Positions 47,045 to 58,800 of a stretch of 64,000 nucleotides of DNA are shown piece after piece (position 1 is the stretch's first letter; the number at the start of each line of letters is the position of its first letter). Source of the stretch: Helicoverpa zea (taxonomy: Eukaryota > Arthropoda > Insecta > Lepidoptera > Noctuidae); the NCBI RefSeq assembly GCF_022581195.2, contig NC_061476.1, positions 8,168,098 through 8,232,097 on the forward strand, in the 5' to 3' direction. Both the position numbers and the translations under genes were made by a program. Below the pieces are notes generated by a model. That model did no database searches. It was not told the origin of the DNA and saw nothing but the letters and a program-made list of their open reading frames with translations.

Positions 47045-47100
47045 GTCGCCATATTTATCATGCCTATCATATATATCATATTTATCATATATATCATGAT
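47045..47100 (+). repeat. ATATATCAT-type microsatellite
   Basis: Imperfect tandem ATTTATCAT/ATATATCAT units, about six. No other feature. Confidence 0.6.
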
Positions 47101-47917
47101 TTTCGTATCTTACGCGATGGTCAAAGTTTGTCTGAGAGTTAAAGAATTAAATAATTTTGAGTAAACAACTTTACTTTAGTCGGAATAGCAATTTACTAGT
47201 AGGTACATAAGTACTTTCTTTTCAGGACTGTCCGTGAAAATCTGTGAAGCGTGGTGCCCCCACACTGGAGCTTTTCTACGTATTATGCAATGATGTTTCA
47301 GAACTTATTTTAGTTTGTGAGAAATCTCCCCGCGAGGCAGACACCGCGTCGCAAATTCATACAAATACGGTCTTTATTCAACTAAATATAAGAATTGCAA
47401 TTGCGTGCACAAAATCGTCAGTGTAAAACCAGTGGTTTTGATACCAAAAGTGTATTTTATTAGCGTTTTCCCGCGTGGGTGTAGTGAATATCGGCCATAT
47501 TGTTTTTTGTATTGTTTTGTCGTGTAGCGAGCTGTTCCGGGATGACACATATTACTGACAGGCGTATTAGTGGCGTATCACTAAAGAGGAACAAAAAACT
47601 AAGAGCTCTAAATATACCTACTTACATTTTAAGAAAACGTAGCTAGAAATTCTGTTACTAATATTTGCCGTGTTTTAAAAACGTGAAAATTGCCTTTAAT
47701 GGTAAACCGGTGTAAATCAAATTCTGGGTCTTTTCGTAAATACCTATTTAATTAGATACTTAATTTACATTTACACATTAATTAGAGCGAGTGCGTAAAT
47801 GAAGGAATTTCAGCAACTCTTCTACTTTTACTCATATACATTTCAAACCTGGTTTTCCCACAACATTACCTAAACAAAACACAACGTCATCTGATAGAGC
47901 AAGCGCACAGTACAAAC

Positions 47918-48104
47918 TTTTAGTCGGCCGATAGTTTGTTTGGGCTCATAAATCAGTATGAAGATGAATGGAAGTGCCAAATAACAACGATCAGGTATTA
48001 AGCTGGTATAGAACGACTGAAAACTTTGATTGGAATCAAGATTTTCTTTAAGAGTTTTTTTTTCAGTCGTCAGCTCAATTGTTGGTCGACTATTTAGTCT
48101 GCAG
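47918..48104. mobile_element. Probable MITE with imperfect AGTCGGCCGATA-type TIRs
   Basis: TTTAGTCGGCCGATAGTTTG and GGGCT near the left end align imperfectly with the reverse complement of AGCTCAATTGTTGGTCGACT at the right end. An inner pair around ACGACTGAAAA is also present. Boundaries are approximate. Confidence 0.45.
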
Positions 48105-48959
48105 TGTGTACATATTCTTACGCTACATAAATATCAAAACTGTTCTGAGTCTATCACTTAGAAACCACAATATTACCTACTATTAACACATACAAGTATA
48201 CTTCGTCCTTAAAAGGAAACTTTCATAATGAATATAGATTTTCACAATACTATTTCGGAGCTGTTTTCGATTGTGACTCACATACTTGTTGATTCGGATT
48301 GTTTCGCTCAACTCTGGCCTTATTTGGTCCTTGTTACTAATTACTACGGTTGCCAAAATATTGTTTATGTTGAAATATTAAACAATTATTAAGCGCTAAT
48401 TCTTAGAAATTCGGTCAATACGTTAGAAACAAAAGTCTAAGAACATCCTGAAAATTCTTAGCCAGTATGAATACAGTCATTATTTGACTAACTACTTAGT
48501 CAAGTTTCTTGCTTGTTTGACAAGCTTTTACTTTGTTCCTAGAAAAAAATGCCTATGCCTACTTATCGTGAATCATTGGGGTGAACGGTTTTTCCAGCAC
48601 AGAGATTGCAGTACAAAATAAGAAAATCAAAAGGTTTTAAACATGGTAGCACTATCATGGAAGTACAGATAACACTTAATTCGGTAAAGTTTAAACATAT
48701 AATCAGTAGATAGAGACCAGCTGACAAATTCCATCAGTCATTACCACACAAGACATAGTTGCCAGTGTAACGACTTATAAGAAGTGCAGACAGATTCTCA
48801 ACAAATGATTCATTAGTGTCCTCGCCAAATGATTTCCTACGAACGTTTCACTTTTAATTAATGCTGGTTAGATTTATCTGTCTGTGGTCTTGCAACCTGC
48901 CGTGGTATGCACATCTGGGTATTCCAAGTATGCCATTCAGTGTGCACTTTGCACTCTTG

Positions 48960-49345
48960 ATGAAAGAGTAGGTACATCGCCTTACAGACAGGGTTCCGTA
49001 CATGAAGGGTAAAATGGGACCCTATGTTACTAGGACTTCGCTGTCCGTCGGACACCAGGCTGTATACCATGAACCATGTTAGCTAGAATAGCTGAAATTT
49101 TCACAGATGATGTATTTCTGTTGCCGCTTTAGCAACAAATACTTAAACTATTAGGCAGTCGCTCCTTGTAAAACACTGGTACTCAGCTGCATCTGGTTAG
49201 ACTGGAAGCCATCCCCAACATAGCTAGGAAAAGACTAGCGTAAACTATAGTAAATACTTTTTGTATTTATATTTAAATACCTAAAGGTGACTGTTTGTAC
49301 TGAACCCTTCATGCGCGAGTCCGCCTCGCACTTGGCCGATTATTA
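48960..49345 (+). mobile_element. Non-LTR-like retroposon fragment interrupted by family B
   Basis: GGGTTCCGTACATGAAGGGT, CTTCGCTGTCCGTCGGACAC and AAATTTTCACAGATGATGTA lie before the insertion. CATGCGCGAGTCCGCCTCGC then ACTTGGCCGA lie after it. I recall this order from a very common lepidopteran LINE 3' end, but it is not verified here. Confidence 0.5.
49150..49250 (-). repeat. Dispersed repeat, family B, inserted in another retroposon
   Basis: AGGCAGTCGCTCCTTGTAAA, ACACTGGTACTCAGCTGCAT, GGTTAGACTGGAAGCC and CCCCAACATAGC are the reverse complement of the family B core. Flanking DNA at 48990-49150 and 49255-49345 looks like two halves of one different retroposon. Confidence 0.6.
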
Positions 49346-52300
49346 TGAATGGCGGAATTCAAAAGAAAAGCCTTACTTTGTCGAAGTATTATGTATTTAT
49401 TACGGAAATCATAATATTTTTATTATCGACGTTAGATGTTTGTGATATTGTTTTAATATCTCATGCTTAGAGAATGATGAATAACCACGGTAAACATTGT
49501 CTGTTACTCTGCATAATGCTAGTTTATCAAACACTACTTATGAAACCACTTATTAAAACTTAGGTAGTAAGTACTATCAGGGACACTCTCGCCTGACCAC
49601 CGCTAGGTAGGTTCCTATACGAATTCATTGGAAAAAAAACACTTTCTTACTAGACCCTGAAAACCTTAAATAAACGACATGATATATGATTTCCTTGAAG
49701 GTTAAATCTATAAAGAGTTTTTTTTGAATAGTAGGTACCATAGGCTTTCGTCATTTTATTCAAACACCTTTCATTAGTTATTGCTTGTGGAGTTTGTTGC
49801 GCCATTTGCGATCCATAATAAACTTTTTGTAATTTTGAGGTTTACAAATTGCGATTAGCCCAATTTCAAAAGTTTTTCGTACACAGAAGTAGGTACGTAG
49901 ACACCTAATTAAATAACCACAAAAAAACATATTTAATCAACTGGGTTTCCTTCCTCAAACAATAGGTAATAGGTATGATTTGAAGTACCTAATTGATCAA
50001 TCAATATAAACAAATACAAAGTTAAGTCGTACATAATGCTTGAAAAAATCCCAGTTAGAGATGATTCATTTGTTTGTATTTCATTCGCATATTTATACAA
50101 ATATTTTGCTAACGAGAACTGACCTAGATTCGGCCGGATTTGAAGAGGTTTAGATACATTTATGTTTAATGCTGTGTGAGTTATTAATTTAACATTTTGT
50201 AGTACATTTGTGCTGGGAATAAGTTATAGTCGCTTGGATTACGAGGAGTTACGAAGGACGCTTTCGTACTTAGGTAGCTAGGTATATTGTTGGCGCTAGA
50301 TAAATAAAATTGCATGCTCATTTCATCGAAAATGAAACGTATTAAAACATTCTTTAAATCATCTTAAACTTAATTATAGATATATGTTGTATACTTACTC
50401 ATAAATATAGGTAGGTAAGCGAACAACTATTCTATCAGGTTGCTGTTGTGACCCGCTGAGAGAATAGCTAGGAACAATGCATTCTTGTTATGATGCTAAT
50501 ATTTAAAATGTAATTGCAGAGAAGGCAATAGGCATAAGTAGAAGACACATATAACTACACATATCTTTGAAAATTTTACAATCGATTTCAGATTCCAGAG
50601 AGATAGCTAAAACCCTAAAAACATAACCTCATCGAGTAAAAATACGTACGAATGACGGGTACAGTCACACACATAAATATATGACATAAACGACATTCGA
50701 GTATTTTTTTCAGCACAAACTGACAAATTGTAAAAAACGCTTTATCATAACATGAAATGTGAACTTTTGTGATATTTTACTGGACATGAGTGATTTTTTT
50801 TTTTGCTTTCGAGACTGTAATATAATGCCATTAGGTACGAAAGCAAATACATTAAGTGTTGTCTGGGAAAGTTTTTACTCGAGGGTTCAGTTATAAATTC
50901 AAAACATTGACTGATGACTAGAAGCTGAACAAAACATTACATAGGCGAAAGTGCGACTATTTTCATTGTCATGTCTGATGAACGTTCGTACCTACTATTG
51001 ACCTAGGCATCAATACCTAGTATTTTATTACATAAAGGAAAACATATTCAAAAACTAGTTTCCCTAAAATATTTCTGAAATCAAAGAACTCTGAAACAAA
51101 TATCTACAAGCAGGATAAAAGCGACGTAAACAGAAAGCTAAAAAACATCTGTAAAGCGGCCAGCAACTGAATTTTTCACGAAATTATTTCTGTACATCGT
51201 TCTCTTTACATTTTACTTGCGTCAAAACTATTGTGCAGGCAAAATTGAGCTTTATTCCTTTGTAATAAGAGCGTTAGAATGTTGTATTTGAGTTTGGCAT
51301 GGTGGGTGATGTTTGGGCCAGTTGCGTTGCATTGATGGAATGATGAATAGTTCGAAAAAACCTTGGTGATTTCTTTTGGCTAGAATCTAACATATTGTTG
51401 CAGGGGAAAGGCTAAATATATGTGATTATTTCACGCATCTGAATTTTCTTGAGAATCTTTCTAGAAAGATAGCACAGGTTGAGAAAAGCGATGAGTCTTT
51501 TCCTGATGATGAAGGCGGGTGGGACATGGCTCTTTCTTTAAAGTTCAATATTGTACCTAATTATTGCAAGATTGCTAAGAATAGTTATTTTTATCAAGTA
51601 CATACAATCTTCAAAAACAGAAAGGTTAAATAAATCAATCTTAAAAACTGTTATAGTGAACTGTAAAAGCAGTGCATTATAGTTGTTAGAAGTCTAAAAA
51701 GTGAGGCGATGAGAAACATAGCTGATGGTTAAAAATAGCAAGATTTTTCAGGTCATACCGTAAGTGTATCTAACTAGACCACTCAATCGTCTGTTTCTTT
51801 TAAAATAAACCATTAAACCTGTAGTCTGAAAGCGTGAATTAATCTTTACTTTATTTATCAGTATAATATACATAGCTAGAAACTAAGAGCCTAAGAATAC
51901 AAAAATATACTTGAAAAATCTTCTATCTCTCGTAATCTTGAATGAAGTATTTTAAGTTTAAAGAAACAATGTGCCTCCTATATGGCTAACTTCTGCATTT
52001 ACTAAATTCTTATCATAATTCAATGTATTATTATTATTAATTTATCTTCATATCATAGTTCATTAATGCGGTTAGAAATGCAAACAATATTTCATTATTA
52101 TTATTAACACGTTCAAGAAGAAATGGCGCTAAAAACTCACAAGCACTATACGGAAAAACATTTAATTAATTTTAATTTTTTTTTTAACGAATGAACATTA
52201 CAACTATACAGTCACAAGGAGTCAACAAGTCAATCACAAATTAAGTACCTATCTAGGTAAATCACCAAGACCATAAAGTAATTTTTTTGATTTATCATAA

Positions 52301-52379
52301 AAAACGTCAATACTACGCAATATTTTCAATAATTACAATGATTACTAATACAAGAGAAAATTAACTATTACTCAAAAAA

Positions 52380-52645
52380 CTCGTAGCAATGACGTAGCTC
52401 ACGTAGCCGTGCTACGCGGTGTAATTACTTCAACTCCTGCGCATATCGCCGTCATTCTATCTGTCGCGAGCTATTAGTATGCACGTAAATACCGTGTTAT
52501 GAATTACAAGACTGTCGCGCTAACAAAATAAATTTAAAAGTACAGTCAACGAGACAACAAATCTTAATTTGTCCACAGCCACGTGAAAAATATAAAAAAG
52601 TTAATAAAAAAGTGACAGTGCAGTGAAATAAAAAAACTTGTCAAA
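52380..52645 (+). promoter_or_regulatory. Presumed promoter/5' UTR region of the gene at 52646
   Basis: The 260 bp upstream of the ATG are the only CpG-containing stretch in a very AT-rich neighbourhood (about 52385-52500). A short palindrome-like run, CACGTAGCCGTGCTACGCGGTG, sits near 52400 and GCGCATATCGCCGTC near 52438. There is no convincing TATA box or TCAGT initiator, so the start point is not fixed. Assignment as promoter is by position. Confidence 0.35.
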
Positions 52646-52861
52646 ATGATGACGATAAGCGAAAGTCAGTTCTCATCGAACAAAATGTCGAGCATCCACA
52701 AGATAAACGACAGGATCGTCCACAGAGACAGCTTCGACGACACCAAGAGTTCTTCGAGCGTCAATAGCACACTCATTACGAAGAGGGGCTTCAAGCCTTC
52801 GGACATGTACGACCCTCAGAAGAAGGAGTTCCTCACGAACCTCAGTTATAAGTTGTTCCCT
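52646..52861 (+). CDS. First coding exon of an unrecognised protein (72 residues)
   Basis: The exon opens with ATG ATG in good context (TCAAA before the first ATG) and reads 72 codons. The sequence is polar and Ser-rich: MMTISESQFSSNKMSS at the start, KSSSSVNST near residues 34-42, then TLITKRGFKPSDMYDPQKKEFLTNLSYKLFP. There is no signal peptide and no membrane segment in this part, so it looks like a cytosolic, possibly disordered N-terminus. Codon use and moderate GC content contrast with the AT-rich surroundings, which supports real coding. Two GTAAGT donors lie nine bases apart at 52862 and 52871, both in phase 0; the second would add Val-Ser-Trp. An acceptor at 63045 opens a compatible exon. 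I do not recognise the family, and the rest of the gene is beyond the right edge. Confidence 0.75.
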
Positions 52862-53160
52862 GTAAGTTGGGTAAGTGTATGTTTTCTGATTAGTGGCTCG
52901 TGCTTCTAACACACGCGTATGGAGGTGCACAAGTATATTGGAGTAATATAATTTATTTTATATTATTTATTTATATTTAAGGTCTCGTTGTCAATAAGTT
53001 CCCATGATCTTATAAATTGATAAAATATTTTTAATTTTGTTAAAGAACTTTATTTAAAAACAAATGGCAACTAATTGACGACGCTGACTGTACTTTTCAT
53101 CGAAACAAAATTGTGTTTTATTTTCGAAATAAATAATTAATATATTCAAACATGGGATTA

Positions 53161-53387
53161 TAGTTCGGCCATTCAGAGAATGCGTTCCTGACACGTCGCG
53201 ATTGAACTGACGACGTAACTTTGCAATGGCGTTGCAGTTACGATAAAAATATTTTTGCTGGTTGTTTACCGTTTTAACAATTGAGGAGCATTAAAACAAC
53301 ATTATTATATCAATAATCAATGAATGTTATTACGTCGTCAGTTCAATCGCGACGTGTCAGGAACGCATTCTCTGAATGGCCGAACTA
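53161..53387 (-). mobile_element. TA-flanked MITE, family 1, copy 3 (227 bp), inverted core
   Basis: The same 60-bp TIRs, but the core is in reverse orientation relative to the copies at 26612 and 32765, so the element is inserted the other way round. It differs by about two bases near one TIR boundary. TA flanks are at 53159-53160 and 53388-53389. It lies in the first intron of the gene starting at 52646. Confidence 0.9.
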
Positions 53388-53679
53388 TAGTGTACCTACC
53401 TACTCATTTCATAAGACAATGTTTCAAGAATTACAGATGAACTATATTGATAACATTTCTGAATCAGTCGTGAGTCAACGATGTTCAAAGAAATACGCAA
53501 ATTCATAACAGAAACATAAAAGTCAAACATCTTGCTATAGACGTAATTTCAAGGCTGAAAGTCATACAGTTGCTTCGTGCAAAGCTTTTGCCAACATATT
53601 TGTTGTTTTCATTCAATACTTGCGTTTTGAAAACTTTCATAGTAGGTTTCTATTCCTGTATGTACTAGCTGTTTTCCTG

Positions 53680-53835
53680 CAGTTTTACCCGTGTTCCGTG
53701 TGAAGTACTGCCCGTGCCGGGATAAAATATAGCTTATGTTACTCGGGAATAGTGTAGCTTTCCCACAGCGAAATATATTTTCAGGGTACTAACAAACAAA
53801 CAAACAAATGTTTCCTCTTTATTCCTATAAGTATC
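53680..53835 (+). repeat. Retroposon-like dispersed repeat, family C
   Basis: Shares GGGATAAAATATAGCTTATG, TTACTCGGGAATAGTGTAGC and a trailing (ACAA)n with the copy at 328-500. It ends near a TTCCTCTTTATTCCTATAAG tail. Confidence 0.65.
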
Positions 53836-54104
53836 AGTATACAGTTTAGACCTTAAATAAATCAAATATATTAGTGAATACCTACTGTATTAAAAACACA
53901 ATTTTGTTTCCCATTTTATTATATTCAAGTATTATTTATTTATTTTATATATTGATTTTTTTTATATACAAAGTAGATAGAATACTGACTTCACTAACTA
54001 GAAAAATGTAAAATGAAATTAAAAATTCTTAAATAAAATCATCTATCTATACATATAATAAATCTGTAAAAAAACTGTGTCTGTACATTGAATATATTAA
54101 AAAA

Positions 54105-54318
54105 ATAATAATTGGGCGGGGTTTAGAAACAGTAATGGAGCACAAATCCAAAAAAAAAATTCTGTCTGTTTGTCTGTATGTCTGTATGTCTGTATGTCTG
54201 TTTGTTTGTACACGCTAATCTTCCGAACTACTGAACGGATTTCAATGATTTTTTCTTTGTTGTATCAGTATTAAACCTGGTCAACATATAGGCTATAATT
54301 TATCTTCGAAACTTGAAG
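54105..54318 (+). repeat. TE-derived stretch with (TGTATGTC)n microsatellite
   Basis: GGCGGGGTTTAGAAACAGTA is followed by an A-run, a TCTGTCTG/TGTATGTC array (about 54163-54210) and AACTACTGAACGGATTTCAA. The latter is typical of lepidopteran retroposon 3' regions. It leads straight into the 122-bp tandem repeat. Confidence 0.55.
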
Positions 54319-54716
54319 ACCTGATGCAGAACTCCAACAGACCAACAAAACTATAAGAGATACAAAAATGGTGCCATAGCAAAAATTGTTTCATGTGATG
54401 AGCATTTTCAGCTGAGATAATAAATTTTAAGATCTGGAACACCTGATGTGGAACCCCAAGAGCCCAGCTTCTCTGTACCATATACAGGTATGACGTTTTA
54501 GCAAAAGTTGTTCAATTTGATAAGCACTTTCTATTGACTTATACAAATTGAAGATCTAAAACACCTGATGTGGAACTCCAGGGGCCCAGCTAGACTATAG
54601 CATATGAAGATATGAAGTTTTAGCAAAAGTGGTTCTATCTGATAAGGACTCTCTATTGACGTATAAACATTGAAGATCTGGAACACCTGATGTGGAACTT
54701 CAAGAGCAATACTACA
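54319..54716 (+). repeat. 122-bp tandem repeat, about 3.3 units
   Basis: The phrase ACCTGATG recurs at exactly 54319, 54441, 54563 and 54685, each within GAAGATCTGGAACACCTGATG-like context. GCAAAAGTTGTTC-like and GATAAGCACT-like phrases follow at matching offsets. The first unit is the most diverged and the fourth is partial. Confidence 0.8.
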
Positions 54717-54948
54717 CTTGGAATGTATAGAAATGAATGTTATGAAATAGGTATGGTGAATCAAAAAAAGTAATTAGTCCGTCTTTTAGATAACCCTAAA
54801 ATAATGGACACGTATTTTTCTTTTCTCTCTCACACAAACAAATAATAACGAAGATACAACAAAGCTTGAATTTCGTGTTAAGTCACTACTTAGTACAAAT
54901 TTTACATACCTAGACGTGGCGTCACGAGCCCCCACTCTCCGACTTTGT

Positions 54949-55860
54949 TGCATTATATCTCATTATTATTTTGTATGTCTCTTCAGACCTCGGGACTACA
55001 GAGTTCCGAATTTTTGGGAGGCAAACGTGGGGCCGAAGCCAACACGCTGAAGCCCTTTTGAGACAACTTTAATGAAATGGTGACACAACACCGACGATTA
55101 TCCCTTTATACACTATAGAAATGAACCCAAGGACAATCCCCGGTGGACGTCGTTAAAAAAAAAGACAATCCCCGGTTCTGTGCCAAACTATTGCTAACTA
55201 TGGAGGAAAACTACTTGGGCTATTGTGATGGGATGTTAGTGGATGACAATGTATTAGGTACATGTAAAAATGGCAGGTGGAGACTCGCCACCTCACTTAC
55301 TGGGCCCCCGGGAACCAGTCACTGAATAGCAACAAGAGGGCAACAGGGACATGAGCGGCTGAAGGGTGAGGATACCTCGTCGGACTTTAAACGCAGATTA
55401 CGCACCTACCCTCCGAGCAGGGCTACTAATCCTGCTCTAGCGACTCCACTCTGGACGGCCAAGCCAAGCCAGAGGCGTGAGACCTACCCCCGTCATGGTT
55501 CACTCCGACCGGCCGGAGATGGGGGACATTATACTCTCCCTGGAGAACTCAGTATATATAGCCCCGCGGGGTCGCTACTCCCCGTCATCAGCCTCAGATG
55601 TCCTGCGGTGCCTATATCTCATTATTATTGTCGTTATTATCTCAAGAGCCTTTGTCCCAATTATGTTAGGGTCGACTTCCAGTCACGATGCAACTGAGTA
55701 CCAGTGTTTTACAAGGAGCGACTGCCTATCTGACCTCCACAACCCGGTTACCCGCTCAAACCAACACCCCTTGGTAAGACTTACTGGCTTCTGACTACCC
55801 ATAACGACTGCCAAGAATGTTCAATGACAGCCGGAACCTACAGTTTAACATCCCCTCCAA
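54949..55860 (+). mobile_element. Composite retroposon block including family B
   Basis: The region is GC-richer than its surroundings and runs from TTGTATGTCTCTTCAGACCT through GACACAACACCGACGATTAT, GAAATGAACCCAAGGACAAT, CTGGGCCCCCGGGAACCAGT and CCCGCGGGGTCGCTACTCCC. It then runs into a well-preserved family B copy (55650-55860) ending ATGTTCAATGACAGCCGG. Its composition and joins resemble a large noctuid dispersed repeat I recall. The 60-codon frame at 55143 is not a plausible host gene. Confidence 0.5.
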
Positions 55861-58309
55861 ATAACGGTCATTGGTATCCAAAATATACGTAGAAAGTATA
55901 TACGAACTTAGAAAAGTTGCATTGGCAGGCACTTGCCAGACCTGGAATCAAAGACGCACGCTCATACTTGAGAGATTGGTTTTCTACCCACAAAACCACC
56001 ACGACTTCCACTAAATAACCACGACTTTGTCATCTATTTAATGTTTTTTTACGTAATAATACGTGTAATATTTTTGCCACACACAACTTAAATGCGGACT
56101 AATTAGAATCACTACTTTTATCCCTATGGTCACGTCTATTGCGGTTCAGTTCTCAGCGTTTTGTTTAGTCTGCTGTGCTTTTGCCGTTAAAGTACAAAAA
56201 TTAAATATATGGAACGTTTCTAATGGTTATGCGTATTCCGTTGTTTTCAAGTCAACGGGCCCTTAAAATTCAATATCAGACTATTCAGATCTTTGATTTT
56301 GCTGACCCCGTAGTCGCTGGCATAAGGGACAGGATCCGCGTACGAAGTCGCGGGCAGAAGCTAGTCATAAATAAACTACAAACCGCTAAAATATTAGTTT
56401 GGCTATAATCCAAATAAAAATACAATAGATATTACAAAAGAAAAAAGAAAACATGCTGCGCCGACCCCAAATAAAATTGAGATAAGGGCAGGAGGATAAT
56501 GATATTACGAAAGACTAATAAAATAATATTAGAAGATATTAATAATTTAAATAACAATACATTCTTTTTAAAGATGGCCGACGTAGTAGATCTTTGACAA
56601 AAGACATTGAACTATTGTAATATTCATATTGTTTCAGCGAAATACCTATACCTACATACCTGAAAAATATTATTTATATTCAGCTATTGTCTCAGCGGAT
56701 ACTGAAATTAATTATCCTTTTTATTAAGTGTTAAATGAACTATTAGAAATAGGATACCTAAATCATTATTTTCTAACGTCCCTAATTATTTGTTGACTGG
56801 CAAAATGCTCCAATCAAAGTATCACGGTTGCATATAATGCTTTATTAATTAATCGATTTAATGAAGAGAAAACTTTGTAGGTATCCAGTTTTAAGAATTT
56901 TAATTGTGTGGTATTTTGTTGTAGTTTAATTTTAGGCACAAAACTTTAAACTAAAGTTAGTATCAGTTATCAACATAAGCCGCGGGTTCTATTATACCAA
57001 AATAACAATAACATCGGGCTATATTTATCACATCACTTTGATTCGGAAACAATAATTAGGTATCAATAACACATCTATTGAAATGAAATGTTGGCACTGT
57101 GAACAGGTCAATATACTCTATTTCCTCTGCAAAGAAGTTCTTTAAACTTTCAAAAAAACAATATGAAGTATGTTGAAACTGGTGAAACGTTTAGAGTGGA
57201 TTATTTGAAGACGGACGGACAAACAGATTAACCTATATTTGCGTCCACATGTTCTCAGCTAAATATACAAACTACGGGTTGGTAACAGACGGGCTGCTTT
57301 CTTTTGCTTTCAATACTATATTTATGTTAGAAATGTTCGCATAGAAATATCATAGGTTCATTGTTTACGTAAGAAATCCCATAACATATTTCCATAGGCC
57401 TTGGAAAATACTTCTTGAAAAATAAACAAATGTAGTAGAAAAATCTTATAATTTTTTTATAATAAATCATTTCGTATATTTTTCTTCATAGTGTAATTCT
57501 TTTTGTCAGCAATGTATTACCATTAATGAACGAAGTAAAATAGGTAAAAGTAGACTACTGTTTTGCTACATCGACCCGGTTTCTGGAAGAGGACAGACAA
57601 ACAAATTGAATTAGAGCCTTCCTACCTATTCCTTCAGATAAAGAAAACAAAAGTTCCTATTAAAATATCCTTCGTCTTGAAATATTGGAGTGATTAGCTG
57701 TACAATCAAATTGCCCAGTGGAAATAGTTTTCGGTAAACAGATTCACGATTAAAAAATAAATAATCGAGAGGTTCCCAAAATAAGCTCTTCAGCAAGAGA
57801 AATAAATCTAAGAAAGCTTTGGAAACAGCGCAGAAGTTGTGAGTGTCAAATTGAGTGACCGGACAACAACCTCGCGATTAGGGAGATCTGTGACAAATTG
57901 TAGACTTAAACTTAATACATCGAGAAAGATGGAGACATTTAATCACTTTTTATACTTAGTACGATTTCGTTTTAGAACGCGTTGGGAATAAACTCATTAT
58001 TTAAACAATTATTCTTTTAAACTTTACTGGTGTAATACGTCCGTTTGATCTGCATCGTCTAAAAATACTGATCATAAATATACAGCAGTAATGAATGCCA
58101 ACATTCCTACTTGCGTTCTGCTAACAAACCTTCAAAAAGGCCATCTTTCAATAATAACTCTTGACCCGATCATTAGAACACCGACCTCACTTCGGTACAA
58201 TTTTAGATCTGATCTATACCAAAGTGCTGGAATTATTAGATCCAATGGTAGCTAGTAAATAGTTCTGTGGCTGAAGGCTATTTTACGAGGCACTTAAGGC
58301 CAAACGTTC
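55861..58309. other. Intronic stretch of the right-hand gene
   Basis: AT-rich. 56270-56375 (CTGACCCCGTAGTCGCTGGC, then AAGTCGCGGGCAGAAGCTAG) and 56457-56505 (CTGCGCCGACCCCAAATAAA, then GGGCAGGAGGATAATGAT) look like retroposon 3' tails. No exon seen. Confidence 0.45.
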
Positions 58310-58435
58310 AGCCAGTGTTCCCAAGGGGGGTAACTGGGTTGGGGAGGTCAAATAGGTAGTCGCTCCTTGTACAACACTGATTAGACTGGAAGTCGACCCC
58401 AACATTATTGGGAAAAGGCTAGGCTAAGCAGATGA
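58310..58435 (-). repeat. Dispersed repeat, family B, inverted copy
   Basis: GGTAACTGGGTTGGGGAGGT, GGTAGTCGCTCCTTGTACAA, TTAGACTGGAAGTCGACCCC and AACATTATTGGGAAAAGGCT are the reverse complement of family B, missing the GTACTCAGCTGCATC stretch. Confidence 0.65.
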
Positions 58436-58639
58436 GATGTATGTTTTAGGCTGTTTATAACACCTCACAAATTAGTGGAAAACCACCGGTGTCTAATTGC
58501 TGAGTTTCGGTTCTGGAAAACAGGTAGAAAATCTACCTACTACATCTAAATAAGTTCATTAATAACCGAAAAGCTCTTATGATCTGTATGATTTACCTAT
58601 CTATTTATTACCCGACCAAAGAAAAATTCAAACAATTAT

Positions 58640-58800
58640 TGCAACTAAAACCTAGCTCAAAAGAAAACTAGAAAGCACTATCAAAAGCCAACATACGATA
58701 GGAACACGCTACAAATAGCCGTGATCCGAATTTGCACGAGTCGGGCATCGAACCCGTCACTCCGCACCTCTGGTCTTGGCCTCTGCGTTATTTAGGGCCC
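58640..58800 (-). mobile_element. tRNA-derived SINE-like unit with A and B boxes
   Basis: On - the sequence TAACGCAGAGG (58790-58780) resembles a pol III A box and GGTTCGATGCC (58754-58744) is an almost perfect B box. They are separated by about 25 nt, a little shorter than in a normal tRNA. The tRNA-related head is followed by a unique body. No intact tRNA fold is evident, so this is a SINE or tRNA relic rather than a tRNA gene. Confidence 0.5.

Larger units (their letters stand above)
42550..52379. other. Intergenic region between Gbeta and the right-hand gene
   Basis: AT-rich, without supported exons. Besides the repeats listed separately, 42896-43091 has weak inverted ends (AAGGCTGCCTA / GGGCAGCCTT) with two TCCTACAAAAA copies inside and may be another MITE. 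43205-43490 has several GCGCACACCAGTTGG / TGCGCACCAACTGCG words in opposite orientations. 44646-44663 holds a perfect small palindrome ACGTGCG-CATA-CGCACGT. Confidence 0.45.

Noticed and set aside
55477..55794. 105-codon frame on +
   Set aside because: Falls inside a composite dispersed repeat and ends in family B. Not a host gene.
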